This document shows positions 32,226 to 45,289 of a stretch of DNA of 64,000 nucleotides, piece by piece. Position 1 is the first letter of the stretch, and the number at the start of each line of letters is the position of its first letter. The notes beneath the pieces are model-generated. The model was given only the letters and a program-made list of their open reading frames with translations. It was not told the DNA's origin and searched no databases. The stretch comes from Epiperipatus broadwayi (taxonomy: Eukaryota > Onychophora > Udeonychophora > Euonychophora > Peripatidae): assembly GCA_028023455.1 (NCBI GenBank), contig JAQFVV010006274.1:2480001-2544000 (forward strand), read 5' to 3'. The translations under genes and the position numbers were made by a program.

Positions 32226-32522
32226 GTGCTAATTTTTTTAACATTTCTTTTTTGCCTTATTATTTTTGAAAATATGATTAAAATTTGGAATGTTTTATTA
32301 ACAGAACAATATACAATGGAATATTTTCAAAATTACAGGATGGTATCACCTGAAAAGTATGTGACAATGATCATGATATTACACTTTATGTGTGAATGGA
32401 GACACAATGACCAGTATATATGTGAAAATATTCTAATCATGTGTTTGGAAAAAAACTTGGTTAATAAGCTCCAAAACATTGTTTGTGAATGCACAGAGAT
32501 TAGTTTGCAGCTGGTGAAGTGA
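32226..32522 (+). other. short open frame in right palindrome arm
   Basis: This 98-residue open frame contains NVLLTEQYTMEYFQNYRMVS and MIMILHFMCEWRHNDQYICEN, continued after a stop by CFSAIFSKL (32565 on). Counterparts exist in the left arm on the opposite strand. No known domain is recognised, and the residue composition (F, I, L, M) partly reflects AT-rich DNA. Confidence 0.3.
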
Positions 32523-33539
32523 ATTTACATTAATTTTTTTTTAATTACAACCTTTTGGATTTTTGTGTGTTTCAGTGCAATATTTTCAAAATTATGTGAA
32601 AGTGCTCATCTAAAAAGTGATGTCCATCGCATATTTCTTATAGTTTTCTTAATCATGTTTTACTTTTATTTTTTTTATTGCATTTACATAAAGTTTTTAA
32701 TTACAACCCTTTGGACTCTTGTGTTTCTTTATCATTTTAATAAATTAAAAAAAAATGTAAATATTGAATGCTATAACTTAGAGTCAGCCATCTTGTTTAT
32801 ACCATGTGTTGGAAGCGTCTGAAAATGGATAATTTAAAATAAAACAGGTGGCAAGCTTTCCAGCAGGCAAACTATATCAATACCCCATTTTATATAATCA
32901 TCACACATGACCACATACATGTGATAAAGATAAATGATCTCCAATATATGAATATATATATATTGTAATCTTTTAATTGGTTAATTATGTTGCGTGAGTA
33001 TCTAAAAACATGTATTATAATCCAAAATTTTAAATTTCAGAAATACAACTTACATAAATAATTTAATATATAAAATTTAAAAAGAGAAGTTAATGGTGAT
33101 AAGAAATACAATCTTTTATTTGCAAATTATTATTTTTTTAACAGTTATGTAATTTCAACATAAGTAATTTTCATAAATACAAAACTATTATATCTCTAGA
33201 GTTATGTTAGATAATATAAAGAAATTCACTTTTAATATTAATTGCAATGGTCCTTTAAAAGGTAGGTATATTATTCTCTAAAACTGAATTTTAATAAATA
33301 TAAATCAAATAATTTATTTATCATAAAATATAGATAAATTTTTAAAAGTTCTAATAATAGTTTAAAAATAAATACTATTGTTAAAATATATTAGTTCATA
33401 GTAATTTAAAAATAAGATATTTTAGATTTTAATTTAAAATTGTTCAAACTTATCAGTTTTAAAAATATTGTTAATTTTATTATTATTATTGTAGACAGTA
33501 AATTATTCTAAAAAATGTTAGTCAATTTTGATTTATTGA

Positions 33540-33595
33540 CCAATGAGATGTAATTGATTGAGTTTATTACATCATGTTGTCTAGACTTATAAATA
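33540..33595 (+). promoter_or_regulatory. possible promoter: CCAAT followed by TATAAATA
   Basis: CCAAT at 33540-33544 and TATAAATA at 33588-33595 have core-promoter spacing, followed by a purine-rich stretch (GATGAGAGAAGAAAAAG). No convincing gene starts downstream. It may be chance in AT-rich DNA. Confidence 0.2.
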
Positions 33596-33599
33596 CAAT

Positions 33600-36500
33600 T
33601 GAGCAGATGAGAGAAGAAAAAGTAAAAAGGAGGGGGAACCATTGTTTTTCTTTAAAAAGTTTGTTAAAACTTATAAAATTTATCTTATTTTATTTTTATA
33701 AACAGTTAAATAAATAACTTAAACCTACTGAAAAAGAATATAATATTTTAATAGTAATTTAAAAATGTTTGAGGAAGTTCAACTAATTTCTTCATCTATG
33801 ATACTCTTATTGACTGCAACTTCAATTTACAATTTTTAAAAATGCTATTAAAGGAAAAAGTACAAGAATTTATTGTTATTATTGATGGAAAAACCATGAA
33901 GAATAATGATACTCAACTTCAATTAATTAAAAGGTGTAAATACAGTCACATGAGAAAATACATTTCTATTTATCTCTGCTTTGTTAACTAACTTAGTTAC
34001 CAGCTTCATTATGAACAGGAATAGAACAAAAATACAAAAAAATAACTTTTATAAATTAATTAAAACAATTTATAGAACTTTAACATAGTTAATAATGGAA
34101 GCTAGAAGTTAAAAAAAACTTATTATTATTATTGTTAATTAAAGCAAATTTTTATTATTCAAATTAACTTTATGTTTTAGAATGAAAAAAAATATTAACT
34201 AAACAAATATGATAGTGAATGCTTATTATCAATTATCTTCAATGAAAACTTATATTAAAGAAGAATATTTTATTAGCCAATACAATTTTCTATTGTATTA
34301 GAAAATATCAAAAGGATACGATTGCAACAAAGAAAAGGTATTAATTTGAACTATGCTAAATATTGATAAAAGAGTATGTTACTGGAGAGTAAACTTAAAT
34401 GAATTTATTTTTATCTTCAAAAGGAAATAATTCTTATATAAAATATAAAGATGAGAAAAATGTGAGAATGACTTATTAATTAATGCGAATTGGAAAGTGT
34501 ACCAGTGAACAAATTAATATTCATTTGTGTTTTAACTTAGTTGTTTAACTACAATTTTATTAAACTTTTATGAGAATTATGCATAGTTAAGATTCAAGCA
34601 TGTTTAAATATGAAAGATCACTTGAAGATGCATCAAACTTTTAAAGAGTTTATTCCGTCATTGTTATTTATGATTAAAAAAATTTTTTTTAAATAGGATC
34701 CTGGAAGTGGCTAACCAGTGGAGAAGATAAAATTAATAACTTGCGAAGATAAAATTAATAACTTGCAAGGAAGTGTTAAGCATTACATTGAAGTCTATAA
34801 TAATGCAGAGCATAAAAGAAGAATAAGAAAAAAAAAACTTTTTTTTCTTTGGTTGTAGTTTTGAAATATAAATATAAATGTGGTATTAGATATTAAGTTT
34901 AGTATTAAGGTATTTGAATTTGATATTTTGATATATTAATATATTTTATAAAATTAATGTTTATTTTAAATTAATGACCTTCAGAAGTATACTTAAGAAA
35001 TTAATATAGTATATGGAAATGTGGAAAAAAGAGAGAATATTGGTAAAACAATACTTTATGTTTATATTATAAAGTAAGGTTATTTAAATTAATTTATTGG
35101 ATGTTTTAAAATATAAAACTATTTAATAAGTAGATTAATATCATCATAATAAATCAAGAGAGGAGATTCATTGCAATTTCAAACAAACCACACATCTTAT
35201 ATGTGGAAATAATTGCTCATCCACACCACCATCTTTAATAAAGTTTAGTAATCCACCTACAGTGAACCATATGTAAGTGAAACATATGTAATGCTAATTT
35301 ATCTTGTTCTCTCTTTGTGTAAAATATATGTTCATGACATCCTAAATCATAAAAATCTCTAGTGCAATAGGTCTGATTTGCATCATCTTTCGAGCTTATA
35401 ATTGTGCCTGAACTTTAATTTAGTTAGGTTGAATAGCAGCAATATTGATATGGTAATAGGTAATGCATGTCTTTGGCTATCATCATCATCCCATCATTTG
35501 GAAAACCATGACAAAGAAGTAAATATTATTTGGCATATTAAATTGTTTTAGGCATTAGTTACTCACTGAGTATGAGAGTTATTGTTTACATTTAAACTAG
35601 ATCACCAGCACTGTATTACTTTCAATTAATCTTAATTGTATACACCTGACAGTGTTAAATTAGTTGGATTTTGATTTCTAATTGAGTGTAATCTATTTTA
35701 TTTTATGTTCATTGTTGTTACTATAATAAACTTCTTTAAATTTATCTCATCTCCACCATCATTTTAGCCATATCCCAATCCAATTAAATTATTGATTAAT
35801 ATGTTAATATATGTAATTAAAATATTAATATTGCCCCTTTTGTTACTTAAGTTTATCTTATCATTAGTTTATTAACCTGTTTATGTGTTGCATATGTAGA
35901 AAAATCTTGAATCTCATTCCTCTCCCTGTTCAGAGAAGGGTCGCAGATGAAAATAGAACCTGTGTGTAGCATCGGGAATGTTATTCATAGGATGTTAGAT
36001 CATAAAGTACTAGTAAATAGGCTAAAGCTTTATTGGATCTGGGATCCCTATATCCCATTTCAATAAGATTTAGTATATTTTGCCTGGACTCTGGGTTTCA
36101 TTACATGAATGTTTGGTTCTGACTGTTACAATATATTGCAGAAAATAAGATAAACATCTGTTATATTTATTTTCATATATTGTAGAGCTAACAATTGCTC
36201 AAAAGCTAATGGTAATCTAAGAATAATTAATTACATATTATCTTGATATTTTAATAATATTGTTTGAATAAATATATCATTTTTAAAATATAAAATAGCT
36301 TCCAGTTTTCTGACCGATACTGATAGAATATAATGATCCATAGACATTCAACAATATTTAAACTATATAGGGTGGATAGTATAAACTGGAACATTATTAT
36401 TTTAGAAGAAGACAGACTTAATTAAAACCAATGATTGCTCTTTGAGTTGAATAGGTTTTTTTAAAATCTTTAAATAAATTGTATTTGCAATGGACCATAA

Positions 36501-37330
36501 TAATTAAATCAAGAAAATAATTCAATAGGGAGAATCAAATCATGATAATTTTATCATCATGGTTCACAGTTGTAAAAAAAAATAATTTTGTTGATAAGCT
36601 CTGTCATCAGTTTATTGTAATGCTATAGTATAGAGTTAAAGATTTCTGGATAAATATTAACTTTGTATTTCTGACTTTTGAATATTCTATTATTTTTAAA
36701 AGTAAGTAATTATTCAATTATTTTTTAATGATAATTATCTAACTGCATAGCATAATTCTAATCATTCATTGTTCAGTTTGACACTCATAATATTACCATT
36801 TTCAAATTTTAATAATCCTATTGAAATCCAGACTGTTTTGATAGATAAAATTCAATAATTAATATATCAATAAGAGTTTGTAACTACACGTGGATTATTT
36901 CCATCATCTAATGTTATTGTTAAATGTTATTATAAATGTAAACTTTAACCTTTTTAAATATCTTTATTTGTTATTTTTAACTCACAGATTAACATATAAC
37001 TCAGTGTTTTGAGTGGTATTATTTTTTCTCTTTTTCAGACATTGCAGGCCTGATCAGTATCTGTAATCTTGTAGAAATCAAATGAGTGATCTTGACATTT
37101 GTGATTTTTGAATTTAAAATAATATTCTAGGCAAATAGGTTATTATGTCAAAAGCAGTAGGGGGTAGAAATTTTATATATGTGAATCCTTCTGAACTTTC
37201 CATTTTCCTTTTAAAGAGCATTAATTTGCCATTGAGCAGCTTCTTAAAATTTTATTTTTAAATTTTTCCTTCCTGCTATACTTTTTCTTTTTCAAGTTGA
37301 TCATATGTTCATTGGTATATACATAGACTT
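33600..37330. other. AT-rich sequence without recognisable genes
   Basis: This is about 3.7 kb with stops in all frames. One tandem duplication of about 22 bases (GAAGATAAAATTAATAACTTGC) occurs at 34722-34767. A slightly less AT-rich patch at 35880-36140 shows no identifiable motif. Confidence 0.4.
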
Positions 37331-37339
37331 TTTTTCATG

Positions 37340-37432
37340 TGTCAAAGCATTGACTGGGAAGTGAACCTGAGCCAGCTGCTGACAGCTGCTGGAAGGCAGC
37401 TATCCTAACCACAAGGCCACCAACGCTTGACA
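37340..37432 (-). mobile_element. tRNA-derived SINE
   Basis: On the minus strand it has TGTCAAGCGTTGGTGGCCTT with A-box TGGCCTTGTGGTTAGG, a longer middle part (CTGCCTTCCAGCAGCTGTCAG) and B-box GGTTCACTTCCC. It ends GCTTTGACACA, complementary to the start. It is the longest of the copies in this window (93 bases). Confidence 0.65.
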
Positions 37433-38444
37433 TATACATAGTCTTTTACTTTAGATATACCATTTTTGTTATTAACCATTTATCCTTTTTTTAAAAGTTA
37501 TATTTCAATGTGGAAACAAGTTAGATTAAAATATCTCTCCATACATACATGGCATGTCATAGAAGCAGTTCTTGTTTTCAGCATTTCAAGTTTAAGTTTT
37601 GTAGAAGTTAGGATTTATTGTAGTGTGTTATGGTTTTGGTAAGTTGTTCTAACATTATAATAATTACATATTGTTTTAGTTTTCAGTTATTCCTGATACG
37701 TATGATATACTTCAATACTTTTAATTGATTTTTCTAGCTGAAGGATAACTATTCTTCAAAAAAATTTGTGCTATACAGGAATTTAATTGTTTTCCAAGTC
37801 ACTGGCCTCTGAACAACCTCTTTTTTGATCCATAATAATCGTATAAGTTCACTTATAATTGATGTATTTATTAAATATTTTTGTATGTGTGTAGGTTTTT
37901 TCTGTCAACTGCATTTTAATTTTGCCAATAGAAAGTTTTACAAGAATATCTAAGAACACTAATTTTTGTTCATGTTCTAATTCTACAATGAATTTAATTA
38001 AAGAAGATATTTTACCAATGTATGTCCAGAATATTAATAATAGTGCTTTACTAAATGTGTATACAACAATGATATTACAATCGTAACAAAATTAGTCTTT
38101 AGGTAGAGATGGAAGAAGTACTATTAGCTATAGCTTTAAATTCTTTCATATAAATGTTACTAATCAGGGATGACAGTGATAAATCCATAGCCATTTAATG
38201 ATTTTTTTTTTGGAAGAATTCTGTGTTATATTGAAAATATGCTATTATTAATGCAGTTAAAAGTTTCACTAGACTGATAATAATTAATTTCCTCATTTAA
38301 TCTTTTTTTTTTTTTTTTTAACTATACAGTGCTACATTATAACTGTTCATTGGGCAATCATTTTCTTTATATCAAAGCAGTACATATTCTTGATTAATTT
38401 TACAAAGTGCTTAAAATTGCTGACAAAGAACTGTGTTTTTTTTT
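37433..38444. other. AT-rich sequence without recognisable features
   Basis: No motif is recognised. T-runs occur at 38193-38202 and 38305-38320. Confidence 0.4.
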
Positions 38445-38500
38445 CATATGTCATAACATCAGCTGGGAAATGAACCCGCGTTACTGCTTGCATGTCAAAA
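38445..38500 (-). mobile_element. decayed SINE copy of the same family
   Basis: The minus strand ends GATGTTATGACATATG and contains the B-box-like CGGGTTCATTTCCC; the A-box half is deleted. It resembles the SINEs at 14853, 37340 and 53485. Confidence 0.4.
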
Positions 38501-39980
38501 AAACTAAAAACCTAAAAAAATTTTTTTTGACAAATTTAGACATGTTGAATTTCTAGAATTACCAATAGATCTTAATAAGTATAATTTATATGGATTTTAG
38601 GGAAATGATAAAGATGTGGAATTTTTTTGAAACATGTTACTATTTTTTTTTTTTTTTGAATCAGTGAAGTACTCACAGGTTTTTTAAATAAGGTTTGTAT
38701 ATTTATTAACTGTCTAAAATTAGTCTATAATATAAACATAAAAATAAATTTTTAATAAGCATTGATTTCTGATTATATTTGGTATTAGTAAGTTTTATTT
38801 TTTTTTATGTTAATGATTGCAATCAAACTCAAAACATTAATATTTCACCAATATTGATGCTCTAGCTTGCATAAATTAGTGAAGTCTTAGAGTTATATAC
38901 AGGAGTTAAAGAGCCTTGAATTGAAATTCAACCACACCATTTCTGATGCTCAAACATCAAAAGATTTTCAAAGCTTTAAAAAAACAAAACTATTTAATTA
39001 TTTTTTTCTGGGCACTAGTAATCTGATTCTTTTAAATTTACTGTAGTCATTTTTCTTAAATGTTTTGAAAAGAATGTCACCTTTTTCTTAAATATTCAGA
39101 GATATTTTTTATGTTTTTCTAGTAAAGCAAATGTTTTGGAAGCTACTTTTATTTCTACTCTGCCTGAAAACATCAACATCAACAAAAAATGTTACCAGTG
39201 TATAGTCAGAAGTTCTAAGTTAAAACTATTATTAATATCATTTCATACACTAGAAATTATTGATAACATTAAATACAACCGTGATGCCTTTTCGGTGTTG
39301 ATCACTTTTGTTAAAGATAGATACCCTTCTTAAAAAGAATAATTGCCTTTGATAAAAAAAGGTTCAGTACCTGTAATGCATTAATATTATATTCAGTGTT
39401 ATTAATGTTTTCTCAGTGTATGAAGAGATATTCCTATTGCTTTTAATAAGTGATTACTTACCTTAGTTTTTTTAAACTAAAAGTTCAGGAAAGTAAAATA
39501 AAAAAATCAATTAAATATAATAAAGTCCAATTAGGCATAATATATATATATTTGAAAATATATCATTTAAAATATCTTTTTTTAATAATTATCTAGAAAA
39601 AAACAATTAAGTAAAACAAATATTTGATATATATATAATTTATTATCTAAAAAAAAAAAAACTTTTTAAAAAGGGTAATCAATTTGTTATTATTATAAAA
39701 TAATTAAAATTATAATTATTGATGCAATAATTAACCATTTCTCCTCGTTTTAATTTCACTAAAGTCGTATATATAAATAATAAATACAATAAACTAAATA
39801 AAGACTCATATTTAGAAAGCCAAACAGTGAGAAAGAACGAGAGCTAGAGAGGAAAATAATAATAATCGACTTCAAAGACATAAACAGAGAAAGAAAGAGA
39901 GAGAAAATAACATAATCGATTGCATGGTATATGTATCTTATTGTTTGGTCATTTTTAGTTATTATTTATGCTATTAAAGT
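38501..39980. other. AT-rich sequence, one short open frame of unknown meaning
   Basis: There is an open frame of 65 residues at 39136-39333 (MEATFISTLPENININKKCY...). It has ordinary composition but no recognised family, and could be part of an exon or chance. Purine-rich AG tracts occur at 39825-39910. Confidence 0.3.
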
Positions 39981-39989
39981 ATTCGACTT

Positions 39990-40520
39990 AGACGCCATGC
40001 TGAGATTTACAAAAATTCCGCGGTTCGTTATGAGTTTATAATTATTTTCATTACTAAAGTTCAATCATATTTGTTTCATTATATATTATGCACTCTTTTC
40101 AAAAGCATCATTTTCACTCTCTTTCTCTCGCTCTCTTTTATATATTCTCTGTGTACAAAAGACGATTTTTCAGAGATTCGTGCAGCCTTGGACTAGAGTC
40201 GTTTAGATCCAATTTGTGAAGGATAATTTGTGGGGAAAAATTGCGGCCGGCTCGTTAAAGTGAAAAAGTAGAGCGAGCATATTGTACAAATTTATTTGCC
40301 TTGGTATAGCGCTTCACTTGAATTACGTGTTGAGGGACCTATTAAGTGGCCCAATTTGTAAGTATTTTCCGATTCGACTCAAATTCAACACTAATTCTGT
40401 ACTTATCATGCCGAACCCCAGATGCGATCTCCCGCCCCAGCTGGCTCTGAGCCGGCAAACAATGGCGTCAACTCATTACGGGAGGTGTTCGCTTACAACG
40501 ACATCACCGTATAGAATCTA
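39990..40520 (+). promoter_or_regulatory. CpG-containing block: candidate promoter and first exon of a host gene
   Basis: Against a CpG-poor background this block holds many CpGs (CCGCGG at about 40018, GCGGCCGGCTCG at about 40243, AGCGAGC, TGCGATCTCCCGCC, AGCCGGC, ATTACGGG). It also holds a (CT)n pyrimidine tract at 40118-40150, common near animal promoters. A strong splice donor consensus GTAAGTA is at 40358 and another (GTAAGTAC) at 40731. These suggest a transcription start and 5' exon on the + strand, with the AT-rich DNA beyond as intron. No exon to pair with it was identified. Confidence 0.4.
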
Positions 40521-40521
40521 G
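40409..40521 (+). CDS. possible N-terminal coding exon (two competing frames)
   Basis: One frame (from an ATG at 40282 or 40409) reads MPNPRCDLPPQLALSRQ and ends YRI at 40521. A second frame reads from an ATG at 40422 as MRSPAPAGSEPANNGVNSLR and continues EVFAYNDITV to a TAG at about 40514. The second has more natural protein composition and stops within a GTATAG that could be a weak splice donor. Neither is recognised as a known family. Base composition here is unlike the surroundings, which is the main reason to list it. It would have to be spliced differently from the donor at 40358. Confidence 0.25.
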
Positions 40522-40759
40522 TTTATTTGTGCTGAAGCTAATAAATATTATGATCACAAATCTTTTTTCTTTAACGCTGAGATGTTACAATCAAGCCATT
40601 TAGCCTTGATAAGCAAAACGGAAGTTTAAGCTTTCTAACACTTATTGAAAAAGGAAAAAAAAGTCAATGATCTCCAAATATGTTAGACATTATAAAAGCA
40701 TCTATACAAAATCACTGTGAAAAATAAAACGTAAGTACAAAAACATTTATATATATCCA

Positions 40760-43200
40760 TTCATTACACACGGATATCCACGCGCGTATACAGATATATA
40801 TATATATAGTGCCGAAATTGTGTGGGTACTATGAAGAAGTAAGAACTAATTTTTAAAATATTTTAAGTACGAACTAATTTTAAATTAATACAATAAATTA
40901 ATTATGTAAACATTTATGCTGCAAAAACCAACAGTAACGTTTATTAATTAAAAAAAAAAAGAAATTTACAGTGTTTGGAAACCTTATATATAATTGTATT
41001 TTTTCAATACTATATTTATTTCAGAAGATCTCTCGCCAGAAATGTTCGATATGATTCAATAATCAACCGATATTTGATCATTATTGGTCGATGTTGTTAT
41101 GCTTTCATCTAGCACATTTATCCCCCCCCCCCCAAGTAAATGATACAACTTAGGTTTATATTTAACTGTAAAAAAATTACGATTAATATACATATAAAGT
41201 TTTTTTTTTAATTAAGTAGATTATTTTATATCTATCTACAAATATGCATTTAACCATAGATTAAATAAAAAAAGGTTAAATGCATATTTGGGAACGCAGT
41301 TCTAGTAAAGTGTTGTGTGTGTGGAAGGTGGGGGTGTCGGTTAAATTTAGAAGTATAAATTTGCAATATGATTCGCTCTATTATTATCATAGAATCCAGC
41401 CCAAGATATACTTAATATTCGCAGGCTATTTGGTAATTCCATTTAAGATTTTAATTTTATTCGTTTTTTTATTTAATGAGCATTTAAAAGAAAATGGGAT
41501 TATTCAAGTTCAAGACATATCACTATTTATAAAATTTAATTGCTATAGCTTAACATTGTTTTTAATAGTTATTTAGAATGTTTACTGAAGAATTTTTTTG
41601 ACGAGAATTAGAAACATCATTATCTAGAGAATATTAAGAATATAGCAAAAATACAAACAATCGTATCAATATTAATTTCTAAAATCCGAGGAATAAATCT
41701 TAATAATGTAAAAAAAAAAAAAATCAATTTTTTTAGGGTGCTCTAAACATAAAAGTGTTAGATTAATTAAACTGAGTTAATGGAAAGAGACGTCAAGTAA
41801 AGATTAATTCTAGTTAGATGATCAAATGCTATAAAGTTTAGTAATAAATGCTAGAAAAGTTTTCTTTTTTTAAATATTTTGCCAACATAATTTAGCTAAC
41901 TTAAAAACATTAAATAGAATTAGTGAACTACATTATTTATTTATTTTTTAAAAAACTTAAGTTAATTTTTTAAAATTTACAAAATTTTCAGTGTTGATTT
42001 TTGTAATTTTAATACCCCCCCCATCTTTTATAGAAAAAATATGAATGTTTTTTTGTTCAAAAAATAGGTTAACTAGGCAACAGAATATTACGACCAAGCT
42101 ATAATACTTAACATGTCTGTAGTAGTTTGTCGTTGTTTGCCAATTGTAGCACCTTAATATCAAAGCTATATAATAAATTTTAACGATAAAAACAAAAAAA
42201 CATTTAATAGATACCCACGCAAATGTATAGACTTTTGTTTAGCATTATTTGAAGAATTCCATCACTAAAGATTAAGAATTTCTTTAATTGTTAAAGAGAA
42301 AAATTCCATTGTAGAAAATTATTTGGAGTTAGCATATCTGACTTCCAATATTACTATTTAAAATAGATTATTAGCTTTGCGAATCTAATATTTTATAACA
42401 CATTAAAAAAGAGAAGGCATTTAATGATAGGATTATATTACAAAGAAATTGATGCACTGCATAATATTAATAAAATATGCACAAATAATCTGAAGAAAAT
42501 AATGTAAATGCCATGCATATTAATTCCTTTAAACATATTTTAACTTTTCCATTAAAATCTATACAAACATCTTTTGAAATTTGATCTAACTTAAAATAGT
42601 ATTTTTTTTTAAAAAAAAACCTGATTGAATATTTAAATTAAATGTTATCATGAAGGTGTAGTAGGTTATTATTTTATTACCTAAATCTAATATCCCTTAG
42701 GATAGAAAAACAACTTACACAATATAAAATATCAATAAATAACACAAAAAATTAAATTGTTTTTATTTAGAATTAATTAATTTTAATATTTAAATATTTG
42801 CTTTTTGGAAAAAGCTTTGCAATATAGCATATTAAATTACAAATCGTTTTTTTCACCAATATTTTAAGGCAGTTGTTACACACACACACAATTGAATTAC
42901 AACTACGGTATTACGTTTAATAGCATATATATAAAACAATAAATATGACGTATTTAGGCTTTTTAGATCATTGAATAATCTTCCGCATATGTAAAACCAT
43001 AGTTAAATTTCGATTAGTTCCAGCTATAATCGTGAGTATACTAGATAGAGCTTACATATTCTAGAATTAGAATAAAGAGGGTTATATTTCAATGTAGTTT
43101 GCTGAATACTGACAAAATAAAATTAGAGACTTTTTACATGAAGTGAATTATAAAACTTCAATATATATTAAGTAAAAGTGGAATAATAGATACTGAATAT
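40760..43200. other. AT-rich sequence, possible intron
   Basis: There is no recognisable coding motif. A C-run is at 41122-41134, and an open frame of 98 residues at 41280-41576 is hydrophobic toward its C-terminus with no known relative. A (CA)n run is at 42879-42890. Confidence 0.35.
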
Positions 43201-43206
43201 ATATAA

Positions 43207-43264
<58 letters not shown>

Positions 43265-43310
43265 GGAAAAGAAAAAAAGAGAGAAATAGAAGAAAAGAAG
43301 GAAAAAAGGG
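43207..43310 (+). repeat. (GA)n microsatellite and purine-rich tract
   Basis: GA dinucleotides fill 43207-43258, followed by A/G-only sequence to about 43310. Confidence 0.9.
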
Positions 43311-44630
43311 AAGAATGAAGGAGAAAACAAGTAAATAAATAAAAATAGTTATTATCACTGCTGGACAAAAACATAAACTCCCACTTTCTTTTTTTTAAAA
43401 AACAGCTGATCTGTAGTCAACCTAGGCAATCACAAAACTACAATATTAGTTAGCAAATAAGGATCTATTTATTTTTGATTAGAAAGTAACTAAAGACCAT
43501 AAAAATTTATAATCTTTGGTATTAATACCTTGCACAGGCTTAAACCTGCATTTATATATGTAATATATGCGGGATTCGAACTCAGACTTTCACACGTATT
43601 ATTTTTTCCTTCACTGGTTTTTCAATAAAAGGATACTGAAAAGAATTTTAAAGTGTTTTGGACTATTTAAAAACTCTTCACACACAGATATGTATATATA
43701 TAATTTTAAAATTATATTAATAAATAATTATTAATATGTTGTGCTGAAAATATTTATAATAAAATTTATGAAGTAATATAATTATGTGATAGTTAAAAAA
43801 AGTCGACCGCATTTTGTCTGATTATGAAATTAGTGTTGTTACAAGAATTTATTAAAATAATTTTAGAAAGTCTGATTTCTGAATTATTTTTATGGTATGC
43901 AGGAAATTTGGAATTTTATTGTTTTTATGAATATTATTATTTAGTTCTGAGTGCTACTTATTTAATAGCACTGATGTTATTAAAATTATTAGAATTTACA
44001 TCTTATCTGTTATCTAAATCTGTGATATGGCTCTGATAATATAATGTTTCAGTTTTTTGAATAGCAACGATTGATTTATTATGCATATAATAATGAAGAA
44101 GTTAAATAAAAGTAGGCCTTTTTTAAAAATCTGAGTGGTGAATTAACATTGTAATTTATTTATATGTGCATTCAGAATTTATTATTTTATAAATATTATT
44201 ATACATGTAACTTATAGGCATAAAAACCAAATGTGCCACCTATTATATAATGATTGGTGTTTTGTGCAAACCCAATATGATGTTTTGTGCATGTATGTAT
44301 TTATATTAAATTGGTAAATTCCTTAACCAACCAACTAAACAAACAAAATTTAAATGTTGTAAGCATAAAACCAAATATACCATCTCTTATATAATGACAT
44401 TTTTTGCATGCATATATATATATATTAAACTGGTAAATTACTCCTCAAACAACATTTAAATTATATTAATCGATATATTTTATGCAACAACATTTCACCA
44501 ATATTGCTGTTACTAAAATAATTAATAGTTAGCTTTTCCAGGAAGATTGTTTCATAGCATATAGACACCACTCACCAGCTGCCCCACAATCATCCAGTAG
44601 CATTTCAGTATAATGTACAAAGCCCTTTAC
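43311..44630. other. AT-rich sequence
   Basis: A GGGATTCGAACTCAGACTTT at 43570-43589 resembles the terminus of the hairpin repeat family (antisense tRNA B-box-like). Two related phrases (ACCAAATGTGCCACCTATTA and ACCAAATATACCATCTCTTA) at 44226 and 44371 mark a diverged tandem duplication. Nothing else is recognised. Confidence 0.4.
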
Positions 44631-44632
44631 TT

Positions 44633-44662
44633 ATATATATATATATGAAAAATAAAAACAAG

Positions 44663-44704
<42 letters not shown>

Positions 44705-44722
44705 ATATATCATATATATATA
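44633..44722 (+). repeat. (TA)n microsatellite
   Basis: TA dinucleotides run at 44633-44646 and 44664-44703, with an interrupted continuation to 44722. Confidence 0.9.
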
Positions 44723-45289
44723 ATTTCAGACCTATTCAGCATTAAATAATTATAAAATAGTTTTCTTAAATATTAAGCATTAAATGTTTAATATTAAAAA
44801 AGGCTGTTGTAATTATTTTACACTGTAAAATTTAAATGATCTGAAATTTGATATATATATAAGTAAAGATTTTGTACCTTGTAATTACAGGAATGGTTTC
44901 TAATGACTCTGAAGCCAGCTGATAAATGATTTTTGTAAGTCATGAAACAATTATTTCAGAGAAGCTAATTTATTAAATATTTTTAGTGATGTCAAAGTTG
45001 GTACTGTTTCTTACATGTGAATTTTATTGTCTGATGTGATTTACACTTTAATTAAGAAGTAATTTAGAAATATAAATCTGCAATATGATGCACTCTTTTA
45101 TTATTTTATTTACTGAACATTTTAGTGTCTAGTGCATCATATTAAACTTTATATAATAGATTTGTTAATATATATATAAAACAAAAAATATAAATATAAC
45201 TAATTAAATACAGTCTTTCAGTCCTATAGAAGTACTTTCAGTTAATTCCTTAACCCTTCTCAATGGTCATTAAATTCAAAAAACACAAT

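Larger units (their letters stand above)
31179..32872. mobile_element. foldback element: 1.7-kb palindrome
   Basis: The left end starts GTTTGCCTGTCAGAAAGCTT and the right end, reverse-complemented, starts GTTTGCCTGCTGGAAAGCTT. Homology continues inward (CCACCTGTTTTATTTTAAAT; TCAGCCAT with ATGGCTGA; TGTTCGAGAAAAA with TTTTTCTCGAA) to a centre near 31970-32030, so the arms are about 800 bases. Both sides are flanked by TATA, possibly a target duplication. Each arm carries related short open frames (minus 31424-31660; plus 32226-32522 and 32565 on). It sits inside a copy of the hairpin repeat family. Confidence 0.65.

Noticed and set aside
34690-34770. Primer-binding-site-like TGGAAGTGGCTAACC near a tandem repeat
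   Set aside because: No LTR-like repeat flanks it and it does not match a common tRNA 3' end.
43148-43374. Open frames rich in Ser, Leu and Phe on the minus strand
   Set aside because: They are translations of the (GA)n microsatellite; no protein is expected.
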